This document shows positions 9,582-17,810 of a stretch of DNA of 64,000 nt, piece by piece (positions within the stretch are counted from its first letter, which is position 1; the number at the start of each line of letters is the position of its first letter). A model generated the notes under the pieces. That model did not search any database. It saw nothing but the letters and a program-made list of their open reading frames with translations, and had not been told where the DNA came from. A program made the position numbers and the translations under genes. The stretch is taken from the NCBI RefSeq assembly GCF_033597815.2, contig NZ_CP166245.1, positions 1,674,001-1,738,000 of the forward strand, written 5' to 3'. The stretch is from Staphylococcus sp. KG4-3 (GTDB lineage: Bacteria > Bacillota > Bacilli > Staphylococcales > Staphylococcaceae).

Positions 9582-11519
9582 CTATCTTTGCTTTTTCAAT
9601 CTAATCTCATCGACCAAGTTCCAAATAAACTCGTCTTTCTCTATAGTTTCTTGATCTTGTGAGCCATATTTTCTCACATTAACTTCACTATTTTCTACCT
9701 CTTTATCACCTACGACAAGTTGGTATGGGATTTTTTGCATTTGTGCTTCTCTAATTTTATACCCCATTTTTTCGTTTCTGTCATCAATTTCAACTCGAAC
9801 ACCTTGTGACTTAAGCTCATCTTGAATAAGTCTCGCATAATCATAATGTAAATCTACATTCACAGGAATGATTTCTACTTGTTTAGGTGCTAACCAAGTT
9901 GGAAAAGCTCCTTTTGTTTCTTCAGTTAAAAACGCAACAAAACGTTCCATTGTTGAAACAACACCACGATGAATAACCACTGGTCTATGTTGTTCTCCAT
10001 CATTACCAATATATGTTAAATCAAATTTTTGTGGTAATAAGAAATCAAGTTGTGCTGTAGATAAAGTTTCTTCTTTACCCATTGCAGTTTGTACTTGTAC
10101 ATCTAATTTCGGACCATAGAATGCAGCTTCACCAATGGCTTCTTCATAATCTAAGCCTAACTCATCAACCGCTTCCTTCAACATGCTCTCTGCTCTATTC
10201 CACATTTCATCGTCATCGAAGTATTTCTCTTTGTCTTCTGGATCTCTATAACTTAGTCTGAAGCTATAGTTTTCAAAATTAAAGTCTTTATATACATCAA
10301 TAATTAGATTAACAACACGTTTGAATTCTTCTTTAATTTGATCTGGACGAACGAAGATATGTGCATCATTTAAAGTCATACCACGTACACGTTGTAAACC
10401 TGACACAGCTCCACTTGCTTCATAACGATGCATTGTGCCTAATTCAGCAATTCTAATTGGCAATTCACGATATGAATGCGGTTTATTAGCATAAATCATC
10501 ATATGATGCGGGCAATTCATTGGTCTAAGTACCATTTCTTCATGCTCATCAAGTTTCATTGTCGGGAACATATCCTCTTGATAATGATCCCAGTGACCAG
10601 ATGTTTTATATAAATCAACATTAGCCATAACTGGTGTATAAACATGATCGTAACCCATGCTTACTTCTTTGTCTACGATGTAACGTTCAATTTCTCGACG
10701 AATTGTTGCACCATTTGGTAACCAAAGTGGTAAACCAGCGCCTACTAATGGATTGTTTGAGAATAGCTCTAATTCCTTACCAATTTTACGATGATCACGT
10801 TCTTTTCTTTCTTCGAGCATTTGTAAATGTGCTTTCAAATCCTTTTTATCGAAAAATGCTGTACCATAAATACGTTGCAACATTTTGTTGTTACTATCAC
10901 CACGCCAATAAGCTCCAGCTGTCGATAATAGTTTAAATTCTTTGATTTTTGAAGTTGAAGGTACATGCACGCCACGACATAAATCTGTAAATTCACCTTG
11001 AGTGTATAATGTGACATTCTCATCTTCAGGGATTGCATTTATAAGTTCTAATTTATAAGGGTCTTCTGAGAAAAATGCTTTAGCTTCATTACGAGAAACA
11101 ACCTTACGTTCAATTGGGTAATTCTCATTAACAATCTGCTTCATTGTCTTTTCAATTTTCTCAAAATCATCTGAAGAAAGACTCTCTTCCATATCAAAGT
11201 CATAATAAAAACCGCCTTCAATTACGGGACCTACACCAAAGTTCACATTTCCATATAAACGTTTTAATGCTTGCGCCATAAGATGGGCCGTTGAATGTCG
11301 TAACACTTCCAAAGCTTCATCTGTACCAGGCGTAACGATTTCTATATCGCCATCTTCTTCAATCGGTCTAGTTAAATCAATTAATTGGCCATTCAACTTT
11401 CCAGCTACGGCTTTTTTTCTTAATCCTGGACTTATTGATTGTGCTATATCTTCTGTTGTTGTGCCTTTATCGAACACTTTCGTATTACCATCTGGAAATT
11501 TTATATTAATTTGGTCCAT
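9582..11519 (-). CDS. thrS: Threonyl-tRNA synthetase
   Basis: This class II synthetase charges tRNA(Thr). At 645 residues it is full length. The domains in order are an N-terminal TGS domain (1-63), an editing domain with the [12 protein letters not shown] motif (74-85), the catalytic core with class II motif 2 ([15 protein letters not shown]) and motif 3 ([14 protein letters not shown]), and the C-terminal anticodon-binding domain. The ATG has an AGGAGG site. A T-box leader controls it. Confidence 0.98.
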   Translation of the reverse strand: MDQINIKFPDGNTKVFDKGTTTEDIAQSISPGLRKKAVAGKLNGQLIDLTRPIEEDGDIEIVTPGTDEALEVLRHSTAHLMAQALKRLYGNVNFGVGPVIEGGFYYDFDMEESLSSDDFEKIEKTMKQIVNENYPIERKVVSRNEAKAFFSEDPYKLELINAIPEDENVTLYTQGEFTDLCRGVHVPSTSKIKEFKLLSTAGAYWRGDSNNKMLQRIYGTAFFDKKDLKAHLQMLEERKERDHRKIGKELELFSNNPLVGAGLPLWLPNGATIRREIERYIVDKEVSMGYDHVYTPVMANVDLYKTSGHWDHYQEDMFPTMKLDEHEEMVLRPMNCPHHMMIYANKPHSYRELPIRIAELGTMHRYEASGAVSGLQRVRGMTLNDAHIFVRPDQIKEEFKRVVNLIIDVYKDFNFENYSFRLSYRDPEDKEKYFDDDEMWNRAESMLKEAVDELGLDYEEAIGEAAFYGPKLDVQVQTAMGKEETLSTAQLDFLLPQKFDLTYIGNDGEQHRPVVIHRGVVSTMERFVAFLTEETKGAFPTWLAPKQVEIIPVNVDLHYDYARLIQDELKSQGVRVEIDDRNEKMGYKIREAQMQKIPYQLVVGDKEVENSEVNVRKYGSQDQETIEKDEFIWNLVDEIRLKKQR

Positions 11520-11593
11520 TTAACATTCCTCCTATTTATTCAAGCACTTAAATCAAAGCGAAATACAATTTATCAATAATTGCAGAGAAAATA

Positions 11594-11800
11594 AAAAGAC
11601 CCCATCCCTAAAAAGGGACGAGGTCTTCGTGGTACCACCCTAAATTAAAGCTTTTCTGCTTAGTTACAAAATAGCTTCTCTCTACGTAAGATAACGGTCT
11701 TGAGCCGGATGTTCATTACAACATCACTGACGAAGGAGTAATCAATAAATATACTTACCATATCTCAACATCTAATGGCTCTCTGTGAAGTAGTGAAATA
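11594..11800 (-). ncRNA. T-box leader (tRNA-Thr sensing) of thrS
   Basis: The minus strand contains the T-box core AGGGTGGTACCACG (11628-11641), followed by a terminator whose stem AAGACCTCGTCCC / GGGATGGGGTCTT ends in TTTTTATTTTC (11594-11626). Upstream lies a long stem I region bounded by AGAGAGCC and GGCTC. A Thr codon, ACA within GAACATC, sits on its 3' side and may be the specifier; this last point is tentative. Uncharged tRNA(Thr) should stabilise the antiterminator and induce thrS. Confidence 0.93.
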
Positions 11801-11845
11801 TCAATCGTATCTTCGTTTAATTTCGTTTGATTTAGATTTAATTAT

Positions 11846-11873
11846 ATTATACAACATTTATTTTAGATTTCAA
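11846..11873 (-). promoter_or_regulatory. Promoter of the thrS T-box transcript
   Basis: On the minus strand TTGAAA, 16 bp, TATAAT. The -35 overlaps the TGA stop codon of dnaI, so the thrS unit begins directly at the end of the nrdR-dnaB-dnaI operon. Confidence 0.8.
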
Positions 11874-12793
11874 TCGTTCCTATAATTTTTTCCTTCTAAA
11901 TAATAAGGTGTCGCCAAAGTTTTGATACGTTCCATGATTCGAGCCGCTTTAGTCTTTTCAGTACCATCCCGTGTTACAGAAAGATGATACTCTAATTCTT
12001 CAAAGCTTAGATTAGAGCTAAAAAATGTTGGTAATTCCTGTACCATTCTGTAATGTAATAGCGGTCCTATTACTTCATCTCTAGCCCATGGCGTAATTTC
12101 TTCAGCACCGATATCATCTAACATTAAAATATTCGCTTCTCGTACTCTGGATAATTTTGTTTCAAAACTTCCATCCTTAAATCCGCCTTTAAGTGAACGA
12201 ATAAATTCAGGTAAATAGACAATAGTAGAAGGAATCTTTTCGGTTTTTAACTGATTCGCAATTGCACCTAAGATAAATGACTTTCCTGTTCCAAATGGGC
12301 CGTGCAAGTATAATCCTTTAACTTGAGGATCGTGCTTCGTGATTTTATCACAAATTTTGTTTGCTGCCATTGCAACATCTAATCTATCTCTTCTATCCAT
12401 GTAAATATCTTCAAGTTTAGCGTCTAAAGTATCACGTTGCATATGGTGCGAAGTAATTAGATGAGAGTTAAACCTTTCTTCATCATACTTTATCTTACAC
12501 GGGCATGGTAAATAACGAATTTTGATCTGGTTACTTTCAACATATAGTTCTGGAACATGACCTTTTACAAAGTTGGGACAATCCTTATAATCATGTCCAT
12601 CATAGTGTTTCACTTGGTCTTTGTATTCTTGTAAAATATTTAAGTCTTCATCTATCATGGCATTTGTCAATTCTGATTGATGCTTATTTAAAAAGCGTTT
12701 AACATCAGGATCATTAATCACATCTTTTTTTATTTTTTCTATGCGTTTTGATAAATCATCTGACTCTCCCATGATATTATTAAAAGATTTCAT
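11870..12793 (-). CDS. dnaI: Primosomal protein DnaI (helicase loader)
   Basis: This AAA+ ATPase loads the replicative helicase at the origin and at restarted forks. The 307-residue protein has an N-terminal helicase-binding region with candidate zinc ligands (Cys72, Cys97, Cys99), Walker A GPFGTGKS at 165-172 and Walker B ILMLDDIGAE. The ATG follows the dnaB TAA stop with no gap, which implies translational coupling. Together with dnaB it forms the Firmicute helicase-loading pair. Confidence 0.96.
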   Translation of the reverse strand: MKSFNNIMGESDDLSKRIEKIKKDVINDPDVKRFLNKHQSELTNAMIDEDLNILQEYKDQVKHYDGHDYKDCPNFVKGHVPELYVESNQIKIRYLPCPCKIKYDEERFNSHLITSHHMQRDTLDAKLEDIYMDRRDRLDVAMAANKICDKITKHDPQVKGLYLHGPFGTGKSFILGAIANQLKTEKIPSTIVYLPEFIRSLKGGFKDGSFETKLSRVREANILMLDDIGAEEITPWARDEVIGPLLHYRMVQELPTFFSSNLSFEELEYHLSVTRDGTEKTKAARIMERIKTLATPYYLEGKNYRND

Positions 12794-14176
12794 TTATTCG
12801 TCCTCCTTCCATCTATTTTTTAATTGATTTAAAAATTGCTCTCTGTCATTTTTTAGCTTCTCATCTTCTTCGTCGTTATGCTGTTGGTTATCTTTTTCTG
12901 TTTTCTCATCTCGCTCTTCTAACCATTTCGGTGTCATCTCTCTAGAAGCTAATTGTTTTTGTTTATATCTATTTTTGGTAGGATAAGATTCTTTTTTAGG
13001 TTGGTTAACTTTCATTGCATATTCATATGCCTGTTCAGCCGTTTTAATACCTTTTTTCTTCCAATTTGATGCTATTTCAAAAATATAAGTTTTAGGTAAT
13101 TTCATATCTTCCTTCAACATAACAAATTGCAATAGAATATTAATAACACCAAAAGATAAGTTTTCACGTTCAATCAATTCTTCAATCATGAATTTTTGCT
13201 GTGTAGTAGGTTCTGATTCAGACCACGATGCTAACATATCAATCGGGCTTGTTTGCTCCAATTGTACCAACCAATTATCAGATTGACTTGACGTTTCTTC
13301 AGAATTGGTTACTTGTAAAGAAGGGACATTATCTTTCTCTGATTTAACTTGTAAATTTGGTAACTGTTGTTCATGTTCCATTAAATAATAAGTACGTGCG
13401 TGTTTTCTTAATTCTTCAAAAGATAATTCTTGAGCACTAGTTATCGATTTTAAAATAATACGCTTCATCGATTCAGGCGTCAAACCATATAATGTTGCAA
13501 TTTGTGTTATTAACGCTTTAGCATCATTCGTAACTATTTTTGAACTAATAAAATGATTTTGTAACAAATCATATAATGTTTCAAAGTCAAAGTGAACACG
13601 TGTAAGGTCTAAACCTTCATACGGTTTATCATCTTGGATGTATGCTGTATCTTGCGCTAATGCTTTATTAGGAATTTTAAAAACATCAGTAAATGTGCGT
13701 GTTATATCTTGATAACTACTTAAGTCTACAGCCTTTTTAGTTTCAAAGTGACGTTTTAATTGTTGGTAACGTTGTTTACTCACCTCACTATATAGATAAA
13801 CAGATAGCATAGGATCACTGAAAAACTGTTTCGCAGTAGGTGGTTGATTAAGAACATAAACAAATGAGGAATGCTGCTCGTTATGATTTACATAAGATTT
13901 TACCAATCCAATACCTTCTAACAAATCCATTTCTTTTCTGAATTCTAATAGATTAATTTTCAACTCACTCATAATAATATAGTGCGTCAACACCGCATCT
14001 ACTTCGTGGTCCACAAATTGGTTTAAATAATGATATAGTCCTGTCGCATTAGCGCCTATCATTGGTGTAAACAATCTGTTCAAGATTTCTAAATGATTAT
14101 TATTTAAATAAAATTCACGCACGATAGTAAAATTATCATGTGGTCTCAATCCATAATCATATGATTGTAACCCCAT
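12794..14176 (-). CDS. dnaB: Replication initiation and membrane attachment protein DnaB
   Basis: This Firmicute DnaB, not the helicase, remodels DNA and recruits the helicase loader during initiation and restart. It is 460 residues with two DnaB/DnaD-type helical domains and a charged C-terminal tail rich in Lys/Glu (about 405-460). It lies directly after nrdR (TAA then ATG, no gap) and directly before dnaI, a conserved gene order. Confidence 0.95.
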   Translation of the reverse strand: MGLQSYDYGLRPHDNFTIVREFYLNNNHLEILNRLFTPMIGANATGLYHYLNQFVDHEVDAVLTHYIIMSELKINLLEFRKEMDLLEGIGLVKSYVNHNEQHSSFVYVLNQPPTAKQFFSDPMLSVYLYSEVSKQRYQQLKRHFETKKAVDLSSYQDITRTFTDVFKIPNKALAQDTAYIQDDKPYEGLDLTRVHFDFETLYDLLQNHFISSKIVTNDAKALITQIATLYGLTPESMKRIILKSITSAQELSFEELRKHARTYYLMEHEQQLPNLQVKSEKDNVPSLQVTNSEETSSQSDNWLVQLEQTSPIDMLASWSESEPTTQQKFMIEELIERENLSFGVINILLQFVMLKEDMKLPKTYIFEIASNWKKKGIKTAEQAYEYAMKVNQPKKESYPTKNRYKQKQLASREMTPKWLEERDEKTEKDNQQHNDEEDEKLKNDREQFLNQLKNRWKEDE

Positions 14177-14647
14177 TTACGAATCACTCCGTTTATTATT
14201 TACTAATATACCTTGCATTGATTGTAATAATTGATCTACATCTTTGAATTCTTTATAAACAGAAGCAAATCGTACATAGGACACTTGATCTACGTGCATA
14301 AGTAAATTCATCACGTGCTCTCCTATTTCTCTAGAAGAAATTTCTGCGTGTCCCTCATCTCGCAACTTCCATTCTACATTATTAGTAATATCTTCTAACT
14401 GTTGGTAACGAACTGGTCTCTTTTCACAAGAACGGACTAAACCATTTAATATTTTCTCACGCGAAAATTGCTCCCGTGTTCCATCTTTTTTCACCACGAT
14501 AAGTGGTCTTTTCTCTATATGTTCAAAGGTTGTGAACCTTGTTTCACAATTTTCACATTCTCTTCTACGACGAATCGCATTAACTTCATCTGCATGTCTA
14601 GAGTCTACAACACGAGAATGAGTCGAATTACATTTCGGGCATTTCAT
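14177..14647 (-). CDS. nrdR: Transcriptional repressor NrdR
   Basis: It represses ribonucleotide reductase genes in response to ATP/dATP. It is 156 residues. The zinc ribbon uses Cys3, Cys6, Cys31 and Cys34, followed by an ATP-cone domain (about 49-139) with [16 protein letters not shown]. It is the first gene of nrdR-dnaB-dnaI, linking dNTP control to replication initiation. A candidate promoter lies 30-60 bases upstream. Confidence 0.97.
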   Translation of the reverse strand: MKCPKCNSTHSRVVDSRHADEVNAIRRRRECENCETRFTTFEHIEKRPLIVVKKDGTREQFSREKILNGLVRSCEKRPVRYQQLEDITNNVEWKLRDEGHAEISSREIGEHVMNLLMHVDQVSYVRFASVYKEFKDVDQLLQSMQGILVNNKRSDS

Positions 14648-14976
14648 CGAATTATCACCCTCTCATTTATGATTATCTTCTATTATACTATAAATATGCA
14701 TGTCACAAAAGAATCGCTATTACACAATTTAGCATATATGAATTAATGCTAAATTATTTAAAACTAACTCTTACACATTTTTTCTGATGACAACTCTTAC
14801 TATAAAAGGATACTCTCATTACACCAAGCATTTGAATATATCTAGCTTCTTATTCATCGATGTGTTAATAACATTAATAAAACTCCTTTTAAATTAGTAT
14901 GCTTAAATGCAAACTAACTTAAAAGGAGTTTATAAATTAATACAATCATATTGTTGTTACAGGTATGATTGTAGTT
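14648..14976. other. Intergenic region gapB-nrdR (329 bp)
   Basis: It contains the nrdR promoter (on the minus strand TTGTGA, 15 bp, TATAAT at 14682-14708) and an inverted repeat AATTTAGCAT / ATGCTAAATT at 14727-14756. Two hairpins lie downstream of gapB, one at 14941-14975 directly after its stop and a larger one at 14879-14931. I see no gene in it. Confidence 0.7.
14879..14931 (-). terminator. Hairpin downstream of gapB
   Basis: AAACTCCTTTTAA pairs with TTAAAAGGAGTTT, and an inner TTAGT/ACTAA extends the stem with an interruption. A TTATTAATG tract follows on the minus strand. It is nearly symmetric and could act in either direction. A smaller TACAATCATA / TATGATTGTA hairpin lies between it and the gapB stop. 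Confidence 0.7.
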
Positions 14977-16002
14977 TTAATATGTTACGGCTGCAACATC
15001 ACTTTTCAATAATTGACCAATTTGAACGGCAACATCCACAACTCTATTTGAATAGCCCCATTCGTTATCGTACCATGCAATTACTTTTACTTTATTATCA
15101 CCCATAACCATTGTACTCTGTGTATCAATGATAGCTGAATGTGGATTAGTATTGAAATCCATTGATACTAATGGTGCATCTTCAGTTGAAATAACACCTT
15201 GTAAATCATTGTTTTTAAATGCTTGATTCACTTGCTCTGCCGTTACATCTGCATCTAAATCTACAACCAAGTCTACTAAAGATACATTTTTTGTTGGTAC
15301 TCTTAAAGCCATACCATGTAATTTTCCTTCTAATTCAGGTAAGACTTCTTTCAACGCTTTTGCAGCACCTGTAGAAGTTGGTATAATACTTTCATTACAC
15401 GAACGTGCACGTCTTAAATCTTTGTGAGGGTTGTCGATGTTGTTCTGATCATTAGTAATAGCATGAACAGTAGTCATTAATCCATTTTGAATACCAAATT
15501 CATCATTTAAAACTTTAGCGACTGGTCCAATGCAATTTGTTGTACATGAAGCGTTGCTAAAGATATCGTATTGCTCTATGTCTAATTGATCATTATTTAC
15601 ACCCTTGACGATCATTTGTACATCGCCACCTTTTGATGGTCCTGTTAACAATACTTTTTTAGCACCTGCATTAATATGCGCAATTGCTTTATCTCCATGA
15701 TTAAATTTACCTGTTGCCTCTATTGCTATATCAACATTCAATTCTTCCCAAGGTAAATTTTCCGGATTTCTATCAGATACCAATTGGATGACATGGTCAT
15801 TCACTTTAATACCCGCTTCCGTTGGCTCTACTTTTAAATCATAAGCACCATGCGTTGTGTCATAGTTAATTAGGTGAGCAATTGTTTCAGCTGGGTAGCT
15901 AGCATTAATTGCTACTACATTCAAATCTTTATTATTGAGCGCAATTCTCAATACCATTCTACCTATTCTACCCATTCCGTTAATCGCAATATTTGTCGTC
16001 AT
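14977..16002 (-). CDS. gapB: Glyceraldehyde-3-phosphate dehydrogenase GapB (gluconeogenic)
   Basis: This is the NADP-preferring, gluconeogenic type of GAPDH. It has the Rossmann start INGMGRIGRMVLR (8-20) and the catalytic cysteine in SNASCTTNC (Cys153). The sequence is closer to staphylococcal GapB than to glycolytic GapA by recall. The ATG at 16000-16002 follows GAGGGGTG; a GTG three codons upstream overlaps that site and is rejected as start. It is monocistronic, with a candidate cre site and a palindrome upstream. Confidence 0.95.
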   Translation of the reverse strand: MTTNIAINGMGRIGRMVLRIALNNKDLNVVAINASYPAETIAHLINYDTTHGAYDLKVEPTEAGIKVNDHVIQLVSDRNPENLPWEELNVDIAIEATGKFNHGDKAIAHINAGAKKVLLTGPSKGGDVQMIVKGVNNDQLDIEQYDIFSNASCTTNCIGPVAKVLNDEFGIQNGLMTTVHAITNDQNNIDNPHKDLRRARSCNESIIPTSTGAAKALKEVLPELEGKLHGMALRVPTKNVSLVDLVVDLDADVTAEQVNQAFKNNDLQGVISTEDAPLVSMDFNTNPHSAIIDTQSTMVMGDNKVKVIAWYDNEWGYSNRVVDVAVQIGQLLKSDVAAVTY

Positions 16003-16024
16003 TCGAAGCACCCCTCGTCTTAGT

Positions 16025-16081
16025 GTTATACTTTATGGAAATAGTATAACATAAATTAGATTTTAAGAAAGCGTTTTCTGA
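16025..16081 (-). promoter_or_regulatory. Control region of gapB: palindrome and cre-like site
   Basis: A palindrome with arms GTTATACT and AGTATAAC (16025-16032, 16043-16050) overlaps a plausible -10 TATACT. A cre-like sequence, CAGAAAACGCTTTCTT on the minus strand (16066-16081), overlaps the matching -35 TTTCTT 16 bp upstream. CcpA repression of gapB on glucose would fit; the palindrome may bind a second regulator such as CcpN. Both are inferences. Confidence 0.55.
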
Positions 16082-16235
16082 AACAAATGTAAAATTTTTT
16101 AATTTCAAATAATCTATACTTTTAGTTACACAAATACATACAATTCAATTTCAATTCTCTTCTTTAAAACATCAAATGTAATTTTATTGATTGTTATAGT
16201 ATACGCTGTTAAATAACTACTTGGTGTTGTTATAT

Positions 16236-16277
16236 ATAAAAAATCACCCAATTTCGTAATGAAAACTGGATGATTTT
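16236..16277 (-). terminator. Terminator of the polA-mutM-coaE operon
   Basis: AAAATCATCCA pairs with TGGGTGATTTT (one G-U pair) around a 16-base loop and runs into TTTATA on the minus strand, 10 bases after the coaE stop. Confidence 0.8.
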
Positions 16278-16286
16278 ACAATTCTA

Positions 16287-16907
16287 TTATTGTGCTTCTT
16301 CAGTACCACTCTCAATGTAACCTTCTTCAAGCAACAAATTTTCTAAGTTTTGTTTAAGTTCTAATTTAGTATCTCTGTTATCTATAACATGATCTGCCAT
16401 TCTACGTTTTTTATCAATTGATATTTGACTATATACACGTGCTTTCGCTTCTTCCATCGATAAGTCATTGCGTTCCATCAATCGATCTATTTGAATGCTC
16501 TCAGAAGTGTACACTAGCCACACTTCATCTACAGTTTCTTGTAAATCATTTTCAAATAACAATGGAATATCCATAATCACATTATAACCTTGCTTAAGAT
16601 ATTCTTCCTTGTCTTTTTCCATTATATCACGAACAATTGGATGAACGATTTCATTTAAAATCAATCTCTTCTCTGGTTGATTAAAAACAACTTCACCAAC
16701 ATAAGATCTATTCATATTCCCATCTTCATCTATTGCTTCATCGCCAAATACCTCTTTGACGCGTGCTAGTCCTTCAGTTCCTTTTTCAACAGCTTGTCGA
16801 GATGCAATATCTGCATCTACAACTTTAAATCCATGTGCTGTTAAAAGTTCTGATACTGTAGATTTACCTGATGCGATACCACCAGTTAGTCCTATAACTT
16901 TTGGCAT
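16287..16907 (-). CDS. coaE: Dephospho-CoA kinase
   Basis: It phosphorylates dephospho-CoA in the last step of CoA synthesis. It is 206 residues, a typical length. The P-loop GGIASGKS lies at residues 9-16, and the conserved D-x-I-PLLFE motif ([10 protein letters not shown]) is near 117. It is the third gene of polA-mutM-coaE, 15 bases after mutM. Confidence 0.97.
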   Translation of the reverse strand: MPKVIGLTGGIASGKSTVSELLTAHGFKVVDADIASRQAVEKGTEGLARVKEVFGDEAIDEDGNMNRSYVGEVVFNQPEKRLILNEIVHPIVRDIMEKDKEEYLKQGYNVIMDIPLLFENDLQETVDEVWLVYTSESIQIDRLMERNDLSMEEAKARVYSQISIDKKRRMADHVIDNRDTKLELKQNLENLLLEEGYIESGTEEAQ

Positions 16908-16922
16908 ATTCTCACTCTTCCT

Positions 16923-17795
16923 TTATTTTTGGCAAGAAGGACAGAAATGACTGTTTCTAGTTGCAATTACTTGTGTTTCTATGTCATTTCCACAAACCTT
17001 ACAAACCTTTTGTTTATAAACATTAAGGTGCTGTTGCATCGTCCCAGTACTGCCATCTGCATGACGATAGTCGGAGATGCTTGTTCCACCATATTTTATA
17101 CCCGATTCTAACACATCTCGAACATAATAAAATAAAATGTCGCGCTCTTGATTGTTTAATGATTTTGTTAATCGAGCTGGATGTATGCCCGCTCTAAATA
17201 ATGCTTCACAAGCGTATATGTTACCGCAACCTGAAATCACTCTATGATCTAAAATCATTTGTTTAATAGGCTTATTTTGATACATCTTCTTATCAAACCA
17301 AGCTAAATAATGTCCTTTTGCATTTTCCTCAAAAGGTTCTGGAGCAATTTCTAAAAATGAAGGATACGCCTCAAAATCAGGTACATTCCTAATTTCTCCA
17401 AATCGTCTAATATCTGAATAAACTAGCAATTTATCATTATCTAACTTAAATATGACATGCCAATGCTTTCTATAATTTGGCACACTAATATCTTCAATTT
17501 TATTAACCACAAAGAATCCACCAGCCATACCTAAATGACTGATGAGTATTCTTTCTTCGTTATCTTTTTCCAGGTGAAACACAATATATTTACTACGACG
17601 TTCAATCTCTTTAATCACATATTGTTCTGTGAATTTTTGGAATGTATCTAATGCCATACCTTTAATTATGGTTTCACGTTGACTTGCCTTACCTTCTTTA
17701 ACTTTCTCTGAAAATATAACAGATTCAATTTTTTGACCGGTAGCAAACGGTTCAATACCTCTTTTTACATGTTCTACTTCTGGGAGTTCAGGCAT
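16923..17795 (-). CDS. mutM: Formamidopyrimidine-DNA glycosylase
   Basis: This bifunctional glycosylase/AP lyase removes 8-oxoguanine and related lesions. The catalytic N-terminus MPELPEVEH is intact (Pro2 nucleophile, Glu3). The C-terminal zinc finger C-x2-C-x16-C-x2-C is complete. It is 290 residues. The start lies 15 bases after the polA stop with a GAAGG site, in the conserved polA-mutM-coaE order. Confidence 0.97.
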   Translation of the reverse strand: MPELPEVEHVKRGIEPFATGQKIESVIFSEKVKEGKASQRETIIKGMALDTFQKFTEQYVIKEIERRSKYIVFHLEKDNEERILISHLGMAGGFFVVNKIEDISVPNYRKHWHVIFKLDNDKLLVYSDIRRFGEIRNVPDFEAYPSFLEIAPEPFEENAKGHYLAWFDKKMYQNKPIKQMILDHRVISGCGNIYACEALFRAGIHPARLTKSLNNQERDILFYYVRDVLESGIKYGGTSISDYRHADGSTGTMQQHLNVYKQKVCKVCGNDIETQVIATRNSHFCPSCQK

Positions 17796-17810
17796 TTAAG
17801 TACCTTCTTT

